The notes: generated by a model not told the origin, from the letters alone. Shown: positions 1-8,969, numbered from the stretch's first letter. The stretch: DNA of 55,715 nucleotides from an uncultured Anaeroplasmataceae bacterium (GCA_947589245.1 CANQBD010000008.1:1-55715); one strand, 5' to 3'. Program-made: numbers and translations.

Positions 1-93
1 TTAGAATATAGACAACAATCCTTATCTCAATTATAATATTAAATTACTTAGTCCAATTTATTGGGTACCTAACATTTATCAGCCTAGCCTTTT

Positions 94-876
94 TTATGAT
101 ATTACTTTGTGGGCAAGTCTTAATTTATCTGCAATCATGGCGATAAATTCGGAATTAGTTGGTTTACTCTTATTATAACTTATTGTATAAGCAAAGATTT
201 GTGATATAGCATCAACGTTTCCTCTATTCCAAGCAACTTCAATTGAATGTCTAATAGCTCTTTCAACTCTTGAAGAAGTTGTTTTATATTTTTTTGCTAC
301 AGTCGGATAAAGGATTTTAGTGATAGCTCCTAAAATTTCCACATTTTTATATACCATTGTTATAGATTCTCTTAAGTAAAGATATCCCTTAATATGTGCA
401 GGAACACCAATTTCATGAAGAATCTCAGTTATTTCCGTATCTAAATCAATCTCGTTAGATTTGGTATGCTCTTTTAAATTATAAGTAATACCTTTATTTG
501 TATCTTCATTAATTAATTGTGTTAAAGTTTTATGTAGGTTATTTAAATCTATAGGTTTAACAATGAAATAATCTGCTCCTAAAGAAGATGTTTTCATCAT
601 CAATGATTCTGTATTAAATGCTGTCAAAATAACAATTTTATTTGGTCTATGGTACTTTGGATTTTCTTTAATCTCATTTAAAGTATTAACACCATCTAAA
701 TCAGGCATAAAAACATCTAGTAATAGAATATCTGCAGTATAAGATTCTAAATAAGTTAATAATTCCTTTCCACCTGTAAAAGTTTGAACAACCTCCATGT
801 TTGGTTGCATTTTCAAAAATTCGCTGATCATACATATTAATTCCTTATTGTCATCAGCAATAATAATTTTTGCCAT
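94..876 (-). CDS. spo0A: Sporulation master response regulator Spo0A
   Basis: This is a two-domain phosphorelay regulator, the master switch for entry into sporulation. The receiver domain (about residues 1-120) shows the acidic pair D8-D9, the phosphoacceptor D54 in [10 protein letters not shown]85 and K107 in the VKP motif. The C-terminal half is the characteristic Spo0A effector domain, with GYLYLRESI, a region resembling the recognition helix ([12 protein letters not shown]) and a [16 protein letters not shown] end. The 260-residue length is normal. A good SD (gggagg) precedes the ATG. The gene stands alone, oriented like the pectinesterase upstream, and has its own promoter with 0A-box-like sites. 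In Firmicutes Spo0A~P binds DNA and activates spoIIA, spoIIE and spoIIG; that role is taken from the family. Identity is very secure because the effector domain is found only in Spo0A. Confidence 0.97.
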   Translation of the reverse strand: MAKIIIADDNKELICMISEFLKMQPNMEVVQTFTGGKELLTYLESYTADILLLDVFMPDLDGVNTLNEIKENPKYHRPNKIVILTAFNTESLMMKTSSLGADYFIVKPIDLNNLHKTLTQLINEDTNKGITYNLKEHTKSNEIDLDTEITEILHEIGVPAHIKGYLYLRESITMVYKNVEILGAITKILYPTVAKKYKTTSSRVERAIRHSIEVAWNRGNVDAISQIFAYTISYNKSKPTNSEFIAMIADKLRLAHKVIS

Positions 877-1005
877 TTATATATCCTCCCAATTTATTTT
901 TCAAATGATATAATAATAGAAAAAAATTGTAATTACAAGTGATTTTTCATATTTAATTTAAACTTTTTTTCAAAACGACTTTTTATGACAAAAAAATCTC
1001 CCATT

Positions 1006-1044
1006 ATTTTAGTAATTAAAGTGGTTTTGTCAACATTTGTCGAA
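1006..1044 (-). promoter_or_regulatory. Putative spo0A promoter with 0A boxes
   Basis: Reading the minus strand there is a TTGACA -35 (1028-1033) and a TAAAAT -10 (1006-1011) with a 16-base spacer. Directly upstream, 1038-1044 reads TGTCGAA on the plus strand, the exact 0A-box consensus. The -35 itself lies in a related TGTCAAC ten bases away, so two 0A-like sites sit one helical turn apart at the -35. Autoregulation is inferred. Confidence 0.5.
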
Positions 1045-1071
1045 TTATATACGATAATAAGAAAAGGGGAT

Positions 1072-1992
1072 TTAAAAACAATCCCCTAAATTGATAAAAT
1101 TGTTAAAATCCTCAACATATTTTTCGGCTTCTTCCTTTGTTAATAGCTTAATCCAAGACTCGCGTTTACTTAAATCAGTATCTAAAGTATATTCAAAGAA
1201 TCTAGCAGTTTGGTCTCTATTAGTACCATTCCACTTATTAAAACCGGCAGGTATAATGTGCTTTTCCATATTGCATAAGATGAAAGCTGCCGAACCATAA
1301 TCACGCCAAGGTCTTGCTAGGTAAGTTGCAGATTTTCCTTTTAAATTACATTTATAAAATAAATAACCAAATTTTTGATTTTTGGAATGAGCAGGAGCAC
1401 AGATAAATCCAGTGCAATCTTTCCTTTCTATTGAGATGATTTCACACTCATTAAAAAGAACAGTTCCTGTTCCAAAAATAAAATCAACATCTCCAACAAT
1501 TTGACACTTGTTGTATATTTGAATCGAAGGTTTGCCAGCCAATCTTTGTTTTGGATAGAAGTATTTATATCTTTCTAAAAGATCTGGCGGTAATGGTCCT
1601 GTGAAGAGTGTGTCTTGAGCACTTGATATTACACAATTATTACAAGTGAAATGATTGCCATCAACATGAAGGGCAACTGCCTGACCATAAATACTAGAAG
1701 GAGTTGAGCCATTAGTTATGGTTATATCTTCAATTGTGACATTGTCCGCCCCAACATAGACTGTAAAAGTGTTGAATGTATTACATTCATTATGATTTGG
1801 CATAATCTTATGATAATAATCCATATTATAAATGATGGCACCAAGATGATTTTTGCCTTTTATTTTAATATCATTGGTCCATACTTCAACTTTTTCAAAA
1901 TAGATACCATCATCTAAGATGATAACATCACCAGTTTTGAGTTTTTGTAGTGTTTTATTTATAGATTCTCCGGGTTTTAAGGTTATTTCCAT
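1072..1992 (-). CDS. Cytoplasmic pectinesterase (CE8 family)
   Basis: Carbohydrate esterase family 8 removes methyl esters from galacturonan. The right-handed beta-helix family motifs are present in order: GQAVAL (103-108), QDT with catalytic-type D127, GDVDFIFG (167-174) with D170, and LARPWR (225-230) with the substrate-binding Arg. Length (306 aa) matches a single catalytic domain. There is no signal peptide; the protein begins MEITLKPGES, so it should act in the cytoplasm on imported oligogalacturonides. A strong SD (aaaggaggtg) sets the start. It is divergent from the acetylesterase/ABC/GH28 operon and has its own promoter, so it is probably co-regulated with it. Family assignment is firm; preference for short oligomers is inferred from location. 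Confidence 0.93.
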   Translation of the reverse strand: MEITLKPGESINKTLQKLKTGDVIILDDGIYFEKVEVWTNDIKIKGKNHLGAIIYNMDYYHKIMPNHNECNTFNTFTVYVGADNVTIEDITITNGSTPSSIYGQAVALHVDGNHFTCNNCVISSAQDTLFTGPLPPDLLERYKYFYPKQRLAGKPSIQIYNKCQIVGDVDFIFGTGTVLFNECEIISIERKDCTGFICAPAHSKNQKFGYLFYKCNLKGKSATYLARPWRDYGSAAFILCNMEKHIIPAGFNKWNGTNRDQTARFFEYTLDTDLSKRESWIKLLTKEEAEKYVEDFNNFINLGDCF

Positions 1993-2014
1993 AAAATATG
2001 CACCTCCTTTAAAA

Positions 2015-2042
2015 ATTATACCACAATTTTAAAGACTGTTAA
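2015..2042 (-). promoter_or_regulatory. Pectinesterase promoter
   Basis: On the minus strand TTAACA (2037-2042) and an extended -10 TGGTATAAT (hexamer 2015-2020) are separated by 16 bases and lie just upstream of the strong SD of the pectinesterase gene. Confidence 0.6.
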
Positions 2043-2121
2043 AGTTCATAAGCCTTAGCTTCATTTTTCCTCCATTTTTCCTGAAAAAACAACAAAAAGT
2101 TTCTTGTTTTGTCAAAAAAAA

Positions 2122-2205
2122 TTAAGCGTTTTCTATTGACTATACTTTTGAAAGATGTTAAAATACTATATGAAGTTTTGAAAGCGCTATTTTTTTGACG
2201 CTTAA
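2122..2205 (+). promoter_or_regulatory. Pectin operon promoter with LacI/cre-like operators
   Basis: A near-ideal sigma-A promoter has TTGACT (2136-2141), a 17-base spacer and TAAAAT (2159-2164). Just downstream, TTGAAAGCGCTATTTT (2178-2193) is close to the CcpA/LacI-family cre consensus, with AAGCGCT at its core. Flanking arms TTAAGCG (2122-2128) and CGCTTAA (2199-2205) form an inverted repeat that brackets the promoter. This suggests control by a LacI-type repressor or CcpA, possibly with looping. No regulator gene is in the window. Confidence 0.6.
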
Positions 2206-2223
2206 AAAAAGGAGGAAACCCTA

Positions 2224-2901
2224 ATGGGAAGTAGGATTATTACTCTTGGTGATTCTACAATGCAATTTAACAACTATTTGAAGTTTCCTCAAACTGGTTG
2301 GCCTCAAGCACTTGTTAGATTTTTAAAACCTGATGTAGAAATTTTGAATTTTGCTGTCAATGGTAAAAGCACAAAAAACTTCATAAGTTTAGGTTTGTTT
2401 GACAATGCTTTGAATAATATGAAGAAAGATGATTTAGTTTTAATCGAATTTGGTCATAATGATGCCAAAAAAGAAGATCCAACCAGATTTACTGAACCAT
2501 TTAAAGATTATCAAGAAAATTTAAAGTTTATGGTTGAAGCGTGTAGATCTAAAGGCGCACATGTAATTTTATTAACTTCCATAACAGAAAGAAAATTTTC
2601 TGGAGAAAAGCTTATCGATTGTCGTCATAGTAAATACCCCGAAGCAATGATGGTTTTAGCTGAGCAAATTAATGTTCCATGTATTGACATGTATAAGTTA
2701 ACAAGAGAAGTACTAAGTAAAGAAGGCCCTGATGCTTCAAAAAGGTTTTATATGAACTTTGGCAAAGACCTTTATATATCCTATCCTGATGGCTTAGAGG
2801 ATGACACACATTTAAGATATGATGGTGCCTATATGGTTGCTCGTTGTTTCTATGAAGAGATGCTTAGGAAAAAACTTTATGTTGATTTGTTTTTACAATA
2901 A
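2224..2901 (+). CDS. Rhamnogalacturonan acetylesterase-like SGNH hydrolase (CE12)
   Basis: This SGNH/GDSL esterase is of the rhamnogalacturonan acetylesterase type and removes acetyl groups from pectin fragments. Block I is GDST with nucleophile S11; the NG motif at 46-47 supplies block II; GHND (77-80) is block III; DDTH (about 193-196) supplies the catalytic Asp-His pair. The arrangement and length (225 aa) match CE12 enzymes. There is no signal peptide, so it is probably cytoplasmic. It is first in the operon, preceded by SD aaaggagg, and is followed after 9 bases by a membrane protein gene. Xylan deacetylases of the same fold are an alternative; the GH28 and CE8 neighbours favour pectin. 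Confidence 0.88.
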   Translation: MGSRIITLGDSTMQFNNYLKFPQTGWPQALVRFLKPDVEILNFAVNGKSTKNFISLGLFDNALNNMKKDDLVLIEFGHNDAKKEDPTRFTEPFKDYQENLKFMVEACRSKGAHVILLTSITERKFSGEKLIDCRHSKYPEAMMVLAEQINVPCIDMYKLTREVLSKEGPDASKRFYMNFGKDLYISYPDGLEDDTHLRYDGAYMVARCFYEEMLRKKLYVDLFLQ

Positions 2902-2910
2902 GGGGTGTCT

Positions 2911-3588
2911 ATGAGTTTAAAGAAGTATATGTTTATTGATATGATTATCTTAGGTGTCATAGGATGTGCTGTTGAAGTTCTAGGCATTTATGTTTTTAAT
3001 CTAATGCTGACAGCTCAAGCAATTACTACTGCCATATCATTATTGATGATGATTGTATCAATAACTAGATGGGGATGGAAAGGTTTAGTTTTAGCACCTT
3101 TTCTAGCTCTTGCCACTATTCTTAGTGGAATGCTACTAAATCCACATGAATTGTACAGAGTGAATTACGATTGGAAGTTATACATTGCAACATTGTTTCA
3201 ATTGTTATCGATATCTGTTAATTTATTGTGGTACAAAAAAGTAAAAGATGAGGAAGAAACATTTAAAAAATTGAGTTCAATGCTTGGTTTGTGCGCAATC
3301 GATTGTCTTGTCTCATTACTTGTTGTTACACTTGTTTATTATCTTTGTTCTTTTCAATTTTTGTTTTTAGGTTTTATTGCTTGGAATTCTTTTGGCTATA
3401 TTCTTGTCTTTGTTGGAGCATTTGTATTAAGTAGGCAAGGTATATTAGTCAATATAAAGAAAAATTTATTAAAGCAGAAACAAGAAAATGAAAAAGAGCT
3501 TAATTTTAAATTTAACATTTCTGATGATGTCAAAGAAGAAAATCTTGAGAAAGAGAGAGTGAATTTTAAAGATGGAAAAGACAATTAA
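2911..3588 (+). CDS. Multi-pass membrane protein, ABC-operon associated (unknown)
   Basis: I do not recognise a named family. The 225-residue protein has about six hydrophobic segments (roughly 9-33, 36-52, 58-77, 89-107, 125-146, 150-173) and a charged, Lys/Glu-rich cytoplasmic tail (about 180-225). I chose the ATG at 2911 because AGGGGTG lies just upstream; an in-frame GTG at 2905 is inside that SD. The 3' end overlaps the next permease gene by 17 bases, so the two are probably translationally coupled. Size and topology recall S-components of ECF transporters, but I see no motif that proves this. A role as an accessory subunit or regulator of the sugar importer is inferred from position. 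Confidence 0.8.
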   Translation: MSLKKYMFIDMIILGVIGCAVEVLGIYVFNLMLTAQAITTAISLLMMIVSITRWGWKGLVLAPFLALATILSGMLLNPHELYRVNYDWKLYIATLFQLLSISVNLLWYKKVKDEEETFKKLSSMLGLCAIDCLVSLLVVTLVYYLCSFQFLFLGFIAWNSFGYILVFVGAFVLSRQGILVNIKKNLLKQKQENEKELNFKFNISDDVKEENLEKERVNFKDGKDN

Positions 3589-4594
3589 TCAAAATGTAGT
3601 CGATGAAGTAGAACGTACAAGGTGGAAGAAAATACTTCACACGCTAATTAAAGATTGGCGTTTATATGTTCTATTAGTCCCTATGTTGTTGTTCCTTGTG
3701 CTTTATAAGTACAAACCAATTGCTGGTATTTTGGAAGGCTTTAAGTGGGGTGTTGGTACTGACTTAAGAGTTGATCAATGGGCTGGTTTCAAATGGGGTT
3801 CAATCCTTTTTGATACAAGTAGTGTTTATTCAGGATACTTTTGGAGAGCTTTTAGAAATACATTTGTAAATAGTATGTATGGTTTATTCTTTGGTTTCCC
3901 TATTCCAATTTTCTTAGCACTATTATTTAGTGAAATCAAGAATGAAAAATATCGTAGCTTTTTACAAGTGTGCTGTTATTTGCCACACTTCGTATCAGTC
4001 GTTGCTGTTACCACATTACTTAGATTATGGTGTGAAAAGAAGACAGCGTTAGTTTCAGCAGGTATATTAAACCAAATATTATCCAATATTGGTTGGCTTC
4101 CTGCTGGGCAAAGTGTTCTAGCTGTACCACGTTTCTTTAGGCCTATTTATCAAATTTCAGGTGTATGGGAAGGTGCTGGTTATGGTTCCATCGTGTACTT
4201 TGCGGCTGTAATGGCCATTTCACCAACCAATTATGAAGCGGCAAGAATTGATGGTGCTTCAAAGTGGCAGCAAATAAGATATGTTACATTACCTGGTATG
4301 GCTCCTACCTTAACAATTATGTTAATTATGCGTATTGGGCAAATTCTTAACGTTGGTTATGAAAAGATCATTCTATTATGTGGAGACATGTCTACTTCTT
4401 ATGAAACATCAGAAGTTATTTCAACATTAGTTTATCGTTTATCTGGACGTGCAGGAGACCAATCAACAATCACCTTTGCTGGTTCTCAGCAAGTAGGTAT
4501 TGTTGCCGATCTATTTAATTCTTTAATTGCAATGTGTCTAGTACTTGGTGCTAATGCAATTAGTAGAAGAGTTTCATCTACATCATTATTCTAA
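3572..4594 (+). CDS. Carbohydrate ABC transporter permease (LplB-type, CUT1)
   Basis: This inner-membrane permease subunit of a CUT1 importer has 340 residues. The N-terminus has the LplB-type opening (KDWRLYVLLVPMLLFLVLYKYKP), followed by several membrane helices. The EAA loop that docks the ATPase is visible as EAARIDGASKWQQ..., followed by LPGMAPTL. LplB-type permeases usually serve with large lipoprotein binding proteins for complex oligosaccharides, which matches the 695-residue lipoprotein two genes downstream. The start overlaps the preceding membrane-protein gene. The partner permease follows after 18 bases. Confidence 0.93.
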   Translation: MEKTINQNVVDEVERTRWKKILHTLIKDWRLYVLLVPMLLFLVLYKYKPIAGILEGFKWGVGTDLRVDQWAGFKWGSILFDTSSVYSGYFWRAFRNTFVNSMYGLFFGFPIPIFLALLFSEIKNEKYRSFLQVCCYLPHFVSVVAVTTLLRLWCEKKTALVSAGILNQILSNIGWLPAGQSVLAVPRFFRPIYQISGVWEGAGYGSIVYFAAVMAISPTNYEAARIDGASKWQQIRYVTLPGMAPTLTIMLIMRIGQILNVGYEKIILLCGDMSTSYETSEVISTLVYRLSGRAGDQSTITFAGSQQVGIVADLFNSLIAMCLVLGANAISRRVSSTSLF

Positions 4595-4612
4595 TAAGGA
4601 AGGTGCATAGTA

Positions 4613-5485
4613 ATGAAAAGATTAGATCGTTCTGAAATAATTTTTAAGGTTTTAGCTTATGTGCTATTAACTTTATTTGCCTTAGCTTGTTTATATCCAT
4701 TTATTTATTTAGTATCTGCATCTGTATCAAGTGTTACAGCCATGAATACTGGACAAGTATTCCTTTGGCCAAATGGTATTGGTGAAGGTTTACAAATCGA
4801 TGCTTATAAAGAAGTATTTAGTGATTCACTATTCTGGTTGGCTTATTGTAACACATTATTCTATACTATGTATGGTACTATTGTATCTATGTTAGTAGCA
4901 ATTACTGGTGCTTATGCCTTATCTAAATCAAGATTAATGTTTGGTCGTGGTTTTAATTTCTTATTAACATTTACAATGTGGTTTAGTGCCGGTTTGATTC
5001 CTACTTATTATAATTTCAAGTCTTTAGGCGTTGATAATAGATACATGTATATTATTGCTTTAGGTTTTAATGCATTTAATATTATTTTATTAAGAAACTA
5101 CTTTAGCGGTGTTTCAACCGAAATTGAAGAGGCAGCAACGATTGATGGTGCTTCTGAATTCCAATTATTAACAAGAATTTATATTCCAATGTCAAAAGCA
5201 TCTATTGCAACAGTTGCAATGTTCTATGCAATTTCTCGTTGGAATGGTTATTTATGGGCTCAAATGCTTTTAGGTACAGATGATCAACCACTACAAGTTT
5301 ATATTAGAAGAACGCTAGATACGGTTCTTGAAAAAGCAAACGTTGGTGGTGTCGTATTACCTTATTCACCATACTCTATGCAGTATGCATTATTAGTTTG
5401 TTCTATCATTCCAATCATCGTTATTTACCCTAAGATTCAAAAGTATTTTGCTGCGGGTGTTAACGTTGGTGGAGTTAAAGAATAG
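4613..5485 (+). CDS. Carbohydrate ABC transporter permease (LplC/YtcP-type, CUT1)
   Basis: This is the second permease of the importer, 290 residues with about six membrane helices. The EAA loop reads EEAATIDGASEFQLLTRIYIP, the ATPase-coupling signature of MalG-like permeases. The C-terminus YPKIQKYFAAGVNVGGVKE is typical of the LplC/YtcP group. A good SD (aaggaggt-like aaggaaggtg) precedes the ATG. It forms a heterodimer with the upstream permease by family precedent. Confidence 0.93.
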   Translation: MKRLDRSEIIFKVLAYVLLTLFALACLYPFIYLVSASVSSVTAMNTGQVFLWPNGIGEGLQIDAYKEVFSDSLFWLAYCNTLFYTMYGTIVSMLVAITGAYALSKSRLMFGRGFNFLLTFTMWFSAGLIPTYYNFKSLGVDNRYMYIIALGFNAFNIILLRNYFSGVSTEIEEAATIDGASEFQLLTRIYIPMSKASIATVAMFYAISRWNGYLWAQMLLGTDDQPLQVYIRRTLDTVLEKANVGGVVLPYSPYSMQYALLVCSIIPIIVIYPKIQKYFAAGVNVGGVKE

Positions 5486-5522
5486 AAAATAAAGTTTTAA
5501 AAATAAGAAAAGGGGAAAAAAG

Positions 5523-7610
5523 ATGAAGAAGAAGACTTTATTATTAGGCGTTGCAGCTCTTGGTGTTTTAACACTTGCAAGCTGTGGCGGCGAAACAGAC
5601 CAGCCTTATGTAACACCAGACCTTGAAGGTAAAACTATGAATGTTTATCTTAACTATAAAGGTCAATCAGGTGTATCATTTACTGGTAAAGTAAAAGGCC
5701 ATGCTCAATATACTAACCCACTTGAGGGTGGCAAAACTTATACTCAAGGTGCAATCCTTCCTATGTGGGAAGCAGTTGCCAAAAATTTAAAATGTGAAAT
5801 TAAGGATGCAGTGTGGGCTGTAGATGAATATGTTTCTACAGATGATGCTAGTCAAAAGTTATCACTAGAGGGTTATGCAGACTTTGCAAATCTTGACTTA
5901 GTAGTTATGAACAATGCTAATAGTATTGAATTTGCAAAGAATGGTAAGTTGGCTAATTTATATGATTATTTAGATGTAATGCCAAACTACAGTAAGTTCT
6001 TAGATGAACATCCAACAGTAAAGGCCGAGATGACTAATGGTGATGGTAAGATGTATATGTTACCATACTTTGATGGTCTAGATTCTGCTGAACATTTATT
6101 TATCTTAAATACTGAATTAGTAGAAGCAATTCTAGATGTTGATAGCACTAGTGGTTTTGATACTGCTGCTGTAACTAATGGTGGTGTTTATCAACCAGTT
6201 ATTGATACTTCAACAGATTTCACTGTAGGTATTTCTGTAAATGGTAAGTTAGAAGATTTAACAGTAAAGGCAGCTACAAATCCTGTTAAAGTTCAAAATG
6301 ACTTAACAGCTAAAACAGGTAAGGCTTATGCCGAAGCATTAAGAAATTATATTGATGCTGCTTATATGTCAAGTAATAAGTATACTAAGCGTTCTGAAGT
6401 ATTTACTTCTGAAAAAGCTTGTTATACAACAGATGATTACATTGCCTTATTACGTGCTGTTGTAAATAATAATTCTTACTTAAAAGGTAAATTTGGCTAC
6501 GAAGGAAAAGTAGAAGGCTTTATTCCACGTACAGGTGAAAATAGTAGAATTGACTCAGTTCTTTGGTTAATGCAAATTTTCGGTGTTCAAGGTATTCGTG
6601 GTATGGCTGAAAAAGATGCATTATATTTTGACAAAGATGGTAATTTATGTGATGGTCGTACAAATCCTGCTGCATATGATGGTTTAACTAAATTACATCA
6701 ATTATATCAAGAAGGTTTAATTATTGAAGGCTTTGATGCTGGTAATAAGACTGCATATAATTCTCAATACTTAACTGGTAAGAGTGGTGCTGCTTTAGCT
6801 ATGTTTGACTATAACGCTACCCAAACAGTTAACAATAAAGTAGATGCTAATGGAATTGGTACAGCAGATTCTAAATTCAAGGCTGTTATGCCTGTATTAC
6901 CACCATTAACTAAGTGGGAAAACGACAATATTTCTAAATCAACATATAAGTATACAAGATATCTAGAATCTTCTCGTGCAAACAAGGGTTCTGGTACAGT
7001 TATTCCTCTTCATACTACTGAAGAAGGTACTAAGGCCGCTTGTATGTTAGCAGATTATTTCTTCTCTGAAGAAGGTGCTTTATTACAAGACTATGGTCCA
7101 GAAAACTATCGTGATGGTACTATAACTCTTGCAGGTGTTCAGTATCCTAAGTATAAAGCTGAAGTTATTTCTGAAACTAACAAGTCAACATTAGGTTGGA
7201 ATGACTATTGCCGTATGGCTATTGGTTCAACTCAAGGTTTAGGCCATGTTCGTACAGATGCTGTTGAATATCAATTTACTAATGAAGCTGGTAAGGTTGG
7301 TGCTGCTAACGTTAATGCTGCTTGTGCATCAGGTGCAGTTATCGTTGCAATGTCAAGTAGAAAACCTGGCTTCGGTGCAAGTGTTCCATCTCAATGGTCA
7401 TCATCTCCTGAGAATGCAACTTCTATTCAAACATTAGTTGATTTCTGGTCTCGTGGTGTTGGTTCTGAAAAGTGGAGAAAAGTAGTACTTGAAGGTTGGG
7501 AGGCCGCAGAAGTTTCTAGAACTCAATTAGAAGGCTTCTTTGCTCAATCAGCTGAAGTATATTTAAAGCATTATCAAACATTATTAGAAATTGCTGGTTT
7601 AGCTAGCTAA
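5523..7610 (+). CDS. Large lipoprotein sugar-binding protein of the ABC importer
   Basis: An extracellular solute-binding lipoprotein. The signal peptide ends in a lipobox, LASC, with the lipidated Cys at residue 21; after it comes a short acidic linker. The mature chain (about 675 residues) is much larger than typical CUT1 binding proteins (about 400-450) and belongs with the LplA-like large binding proteins used for branched or long oligosaccharides. It contains many aromatic residues and a C-terminal W-rich region (about 620-670) that could line a carbohydrate site. SD aaaaggggaaa precedes ATG. A strong RNA hairpin follows the stop codon, which may stabilise this transcript so that the binding protein is made in excess. 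Confidence 0.9.
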   Translation: MKKKTLLLGVAALGVLTLASCGGETDQPYVTPDLEGKTMNVYLNYKGQSGVSFTGKVKGHAQYTNPLEGGKTYTQGAILPMWEAVAKNLKCEIKDAVWAVDEYVSTDDASQKLSLEGYADFANLDLVVMNNANSIEFAKNGKLANLYDYLDVMPNYSKFLDEHPTVKAEMTNGDGKMYMLPYFDGLDSAEHLFILNTELVEAILDVDSTSGFDTAAVTNGGVYQPVIDTSTDFTVGISVNGKLEDLTVKAATNPVKVQNDLTAKTGKAYAEALRNYIDAAYMSSNKYTKRSEVFTSEKACYTTDDYIALLRAVVNNNSYLKGKFGYEGKVEGFIPRTGENSRIDSVLWLMQIFGVQGIRGMAEKDALYFDKDGNLCDGRTNPAAYDGLTKLHQLYQEGLIIEGFDAGNKTAYNSQYLTGKSGAALAMFDYNATQTVNNKVDANGIGTADSKFKAVMPVLPPLTKWENDNISKSTYKYTRYLESSRANKGSGTVIPLHTTEEGTKAACMLADYFFSEEGALLQDYGPENYRDGTITLAGVQYPKYKAEVISETNKSTLGWNDYCRMAIGSTQGLGHVRTDAVEYQFTNEAGKVGAANVNAACASGAVIVAMSSRKPGFGASVPSQWSSSPENATSIQTLVDFWSRGVGSEKWRKVVLEGWEAAEVSRTQLEGFFAQSAEVYLKHYQTLLEIAGLAS

Positions 7611-7630
7611 TATTTAAACAATTATAATGA

Positions 7631-7671
7631 GTATTCTTGGAAGGCATCTAAATTGCCTTCCAAGAGAATAC
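7631..7671 (+). promoter_or_regulatory. Intercistronic mRNA hairpin after the binding protein gene
   Basis: GTATTC-TTGGAAGGCA pairs with TGCCTTCCAAGAGAATAC around a loop of about 7 bases, giving about 16 pairs with a two-base bulge. No T-run follows and the next SD starts within 10 bases, so it is not an ordinary terminator. A 3' stabiliser or partial attenuator that raises binding-protein mRNA over downstream genes is likely. Confidence 0.65.
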
Positions 7672-7687
7672 TTGATTGGAGGTTATT

Positions 7688-8377
7688 ATGACTCAATTTT
7701 TAAAGAAACATGCTAAATTATTTTATTTAATATTTGGTGTGTTTGGATTTTTATTTGTAGTTATTGCATGCTTCTATATCACACCTTACGCTGACACAGC
7801 TGTTAATTATAATAGTGATATTTTAAGTGGAAAGGTTACTAGTATTACAACTGGTAATGAATATTTAGCATTATTTTGTAGACATACTAGTGCTTATAGT
7901 TTTGATTCATTGTATCAGATTTTATATTCTTTCAATAAGCAAGTTCAAGCTGCAAATAATATGATATTAACTTTAGGTGTAGTATCATTAGTTATGCTAG
8001 CAATTATGGCAGTTTGTGCTAATCTTACAAGAAAGAAATATTATATTTCAAATCTTGTTTCAGGAGTTGTTTGCCCAGCTATAACAATTATTGTAGCTAT
8101 CGTAACTTTAGTATATAATTTCTTACCTCTTGGTAAATTAGCAGAAAATTATGATGCGCTTAATTGGGGTGCTTTAGCTAATGATATTAATTATGAAAAA
8201 GTTGAAGAACAATTTAGACTTGCTGATAAATCAAGTTTTGCAATCAATTCTACACCTTTAATCATCTATGGTGTTATAATTATCATTTTCATAGTGATTA
8301 GTGCTTTATTGTTAGCCTACAATGTTTATAGATATTTATTGACTAAGCATGAATTAGCAGAAAAGGTGGTGGAATAA
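7688..8377 (+). CDS. Four-helix membrane protein, pectin ABC operon (unknown)
   Basis: No family recognised. The 229-residue protein has four apparent membrane helices (about 10-30, 92-110, 121-146, 193-216). Two long polar loops (about 31-90 and 147-190) would lie on the same side, probably outside, if the Lys-rich N-terminus is inside. The ATG at 7688 is preferred over an in-frame TTG at 7676 because TTGGAGG is the SD. It is the first of four small membrane-protein genes that surround the ATPase gene. A function in assembly or substrate gating of the importer is inferred only from position. Confidence 0.8.
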   Translation: MTQFLKKHAKLFYLIFGVFGFLFVVIACFYITPYADTAVNYNSDILSGKVTSITTGNEYLALFCRHTSAYSFDSLYQILYSFNKQVQAANNMILTLGVVSLVMLAIMAVCANLTRKKYYISNLVSGVVCPAITIIVAIVTLVYNFLPLGKLAENYDALNWGALANDINYEKVEEQFRLADKSSFAINSTPLIIYGVIIIIFIVISALLLAYNVYRYLLTKHELAEKVVE

Positions 8378-8378
8378 T

Positions 8379-8966
8379 ATGCCTAATAATTTAGAAAACA
8401 ACGGAATTGTTGAAAAGTCTGAGAAGGTTTACTATAACGTAGAGAACTTTGAAGGCGAAATGATGCGTTATCGCAGCAATTCATTATCTTATAAATTAGG
8501 AATGGCTGGCATTCTCTTCAGCATTTTAGGGGCTTTTATTGCACTGAATTCTATAGTATGGGATGTTACTGTAGTTGTTAAAATTTTAATGAACATTATT
8601 ATTTTACTTTTTGGTTTCTTGTCAGTCGAAAAAGTAAAAGCCTATTCAAAAGAGTATAGCTTTGTGCTTATTGGTATTGGTGCTGTTTGCGTTTTGAGAA
8701 TGTTCTGGATTCCATTAACATTAATTATTGATTACTCAAATTATTTAAAAGATCCAACTAATATCGGTAAATTAGGTCCGACAGTAGTTGGTCAATATGT
8801 AAATAATGCTTATTTTTGGCAGAATGGATATGTTAGAGGAATAACTACAATTGTATTATTAGGAATTGCGGCGGCATGTTTCTTCTTTGCAGGTATAATA
8901 GGCTTAATTAGAGCTAAGAAATATGCTGACTTTATGGCAACTCAAGATACTACAAAGGGGGTATAG
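8379..8966 (+). CDS. Multi-pass membrane protein, pectin ABC operon (unknown)
   Basis: No family recognised. The protein has 195 residues: a polar N-terminal stretch of about 38 residues, then about four hydrophobic helices (around 41-62, 64-84, 91-115, 150-174) with a loop of about 35 residues between the last two, and a short charged C-terminus. The gene starts one base after the previous stop (SD ggtgg) and is followed within 3 bases by the ATPase gene, so all three are tightly coupled. It has no Cys pairs, enzyme motifs or ABC motifs. It could be an accessory subunit of the importer. Confidence 0.8.
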   Translation: MPNNLENNGIVEKSEKVYYNVENFEGEMMRYRSNSLSYKLGMAGILFSILGAFIALNSIVWDVTVVVKILMNIIILLFGFLSVEKVKAYSKEYSFVLIGIGAVCVLRMFWIPLTLIIDYSNYLKDPTNIGKLGPTVVGQYVNNAYFWQNGYVRGITTIVLLGIAAACFFFAGIIGLIRAKKYADFMATQDTTKGV

Positions 8967-8969
8967 TTG

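Noticed and set aside
2911-3588. ECF transporter S-component for the first unknown membrane protein
   Set aside because: Six helices and size fit, but no diagnostic motif was seen and ECF A/A'/T genes are absent; left as unknown.
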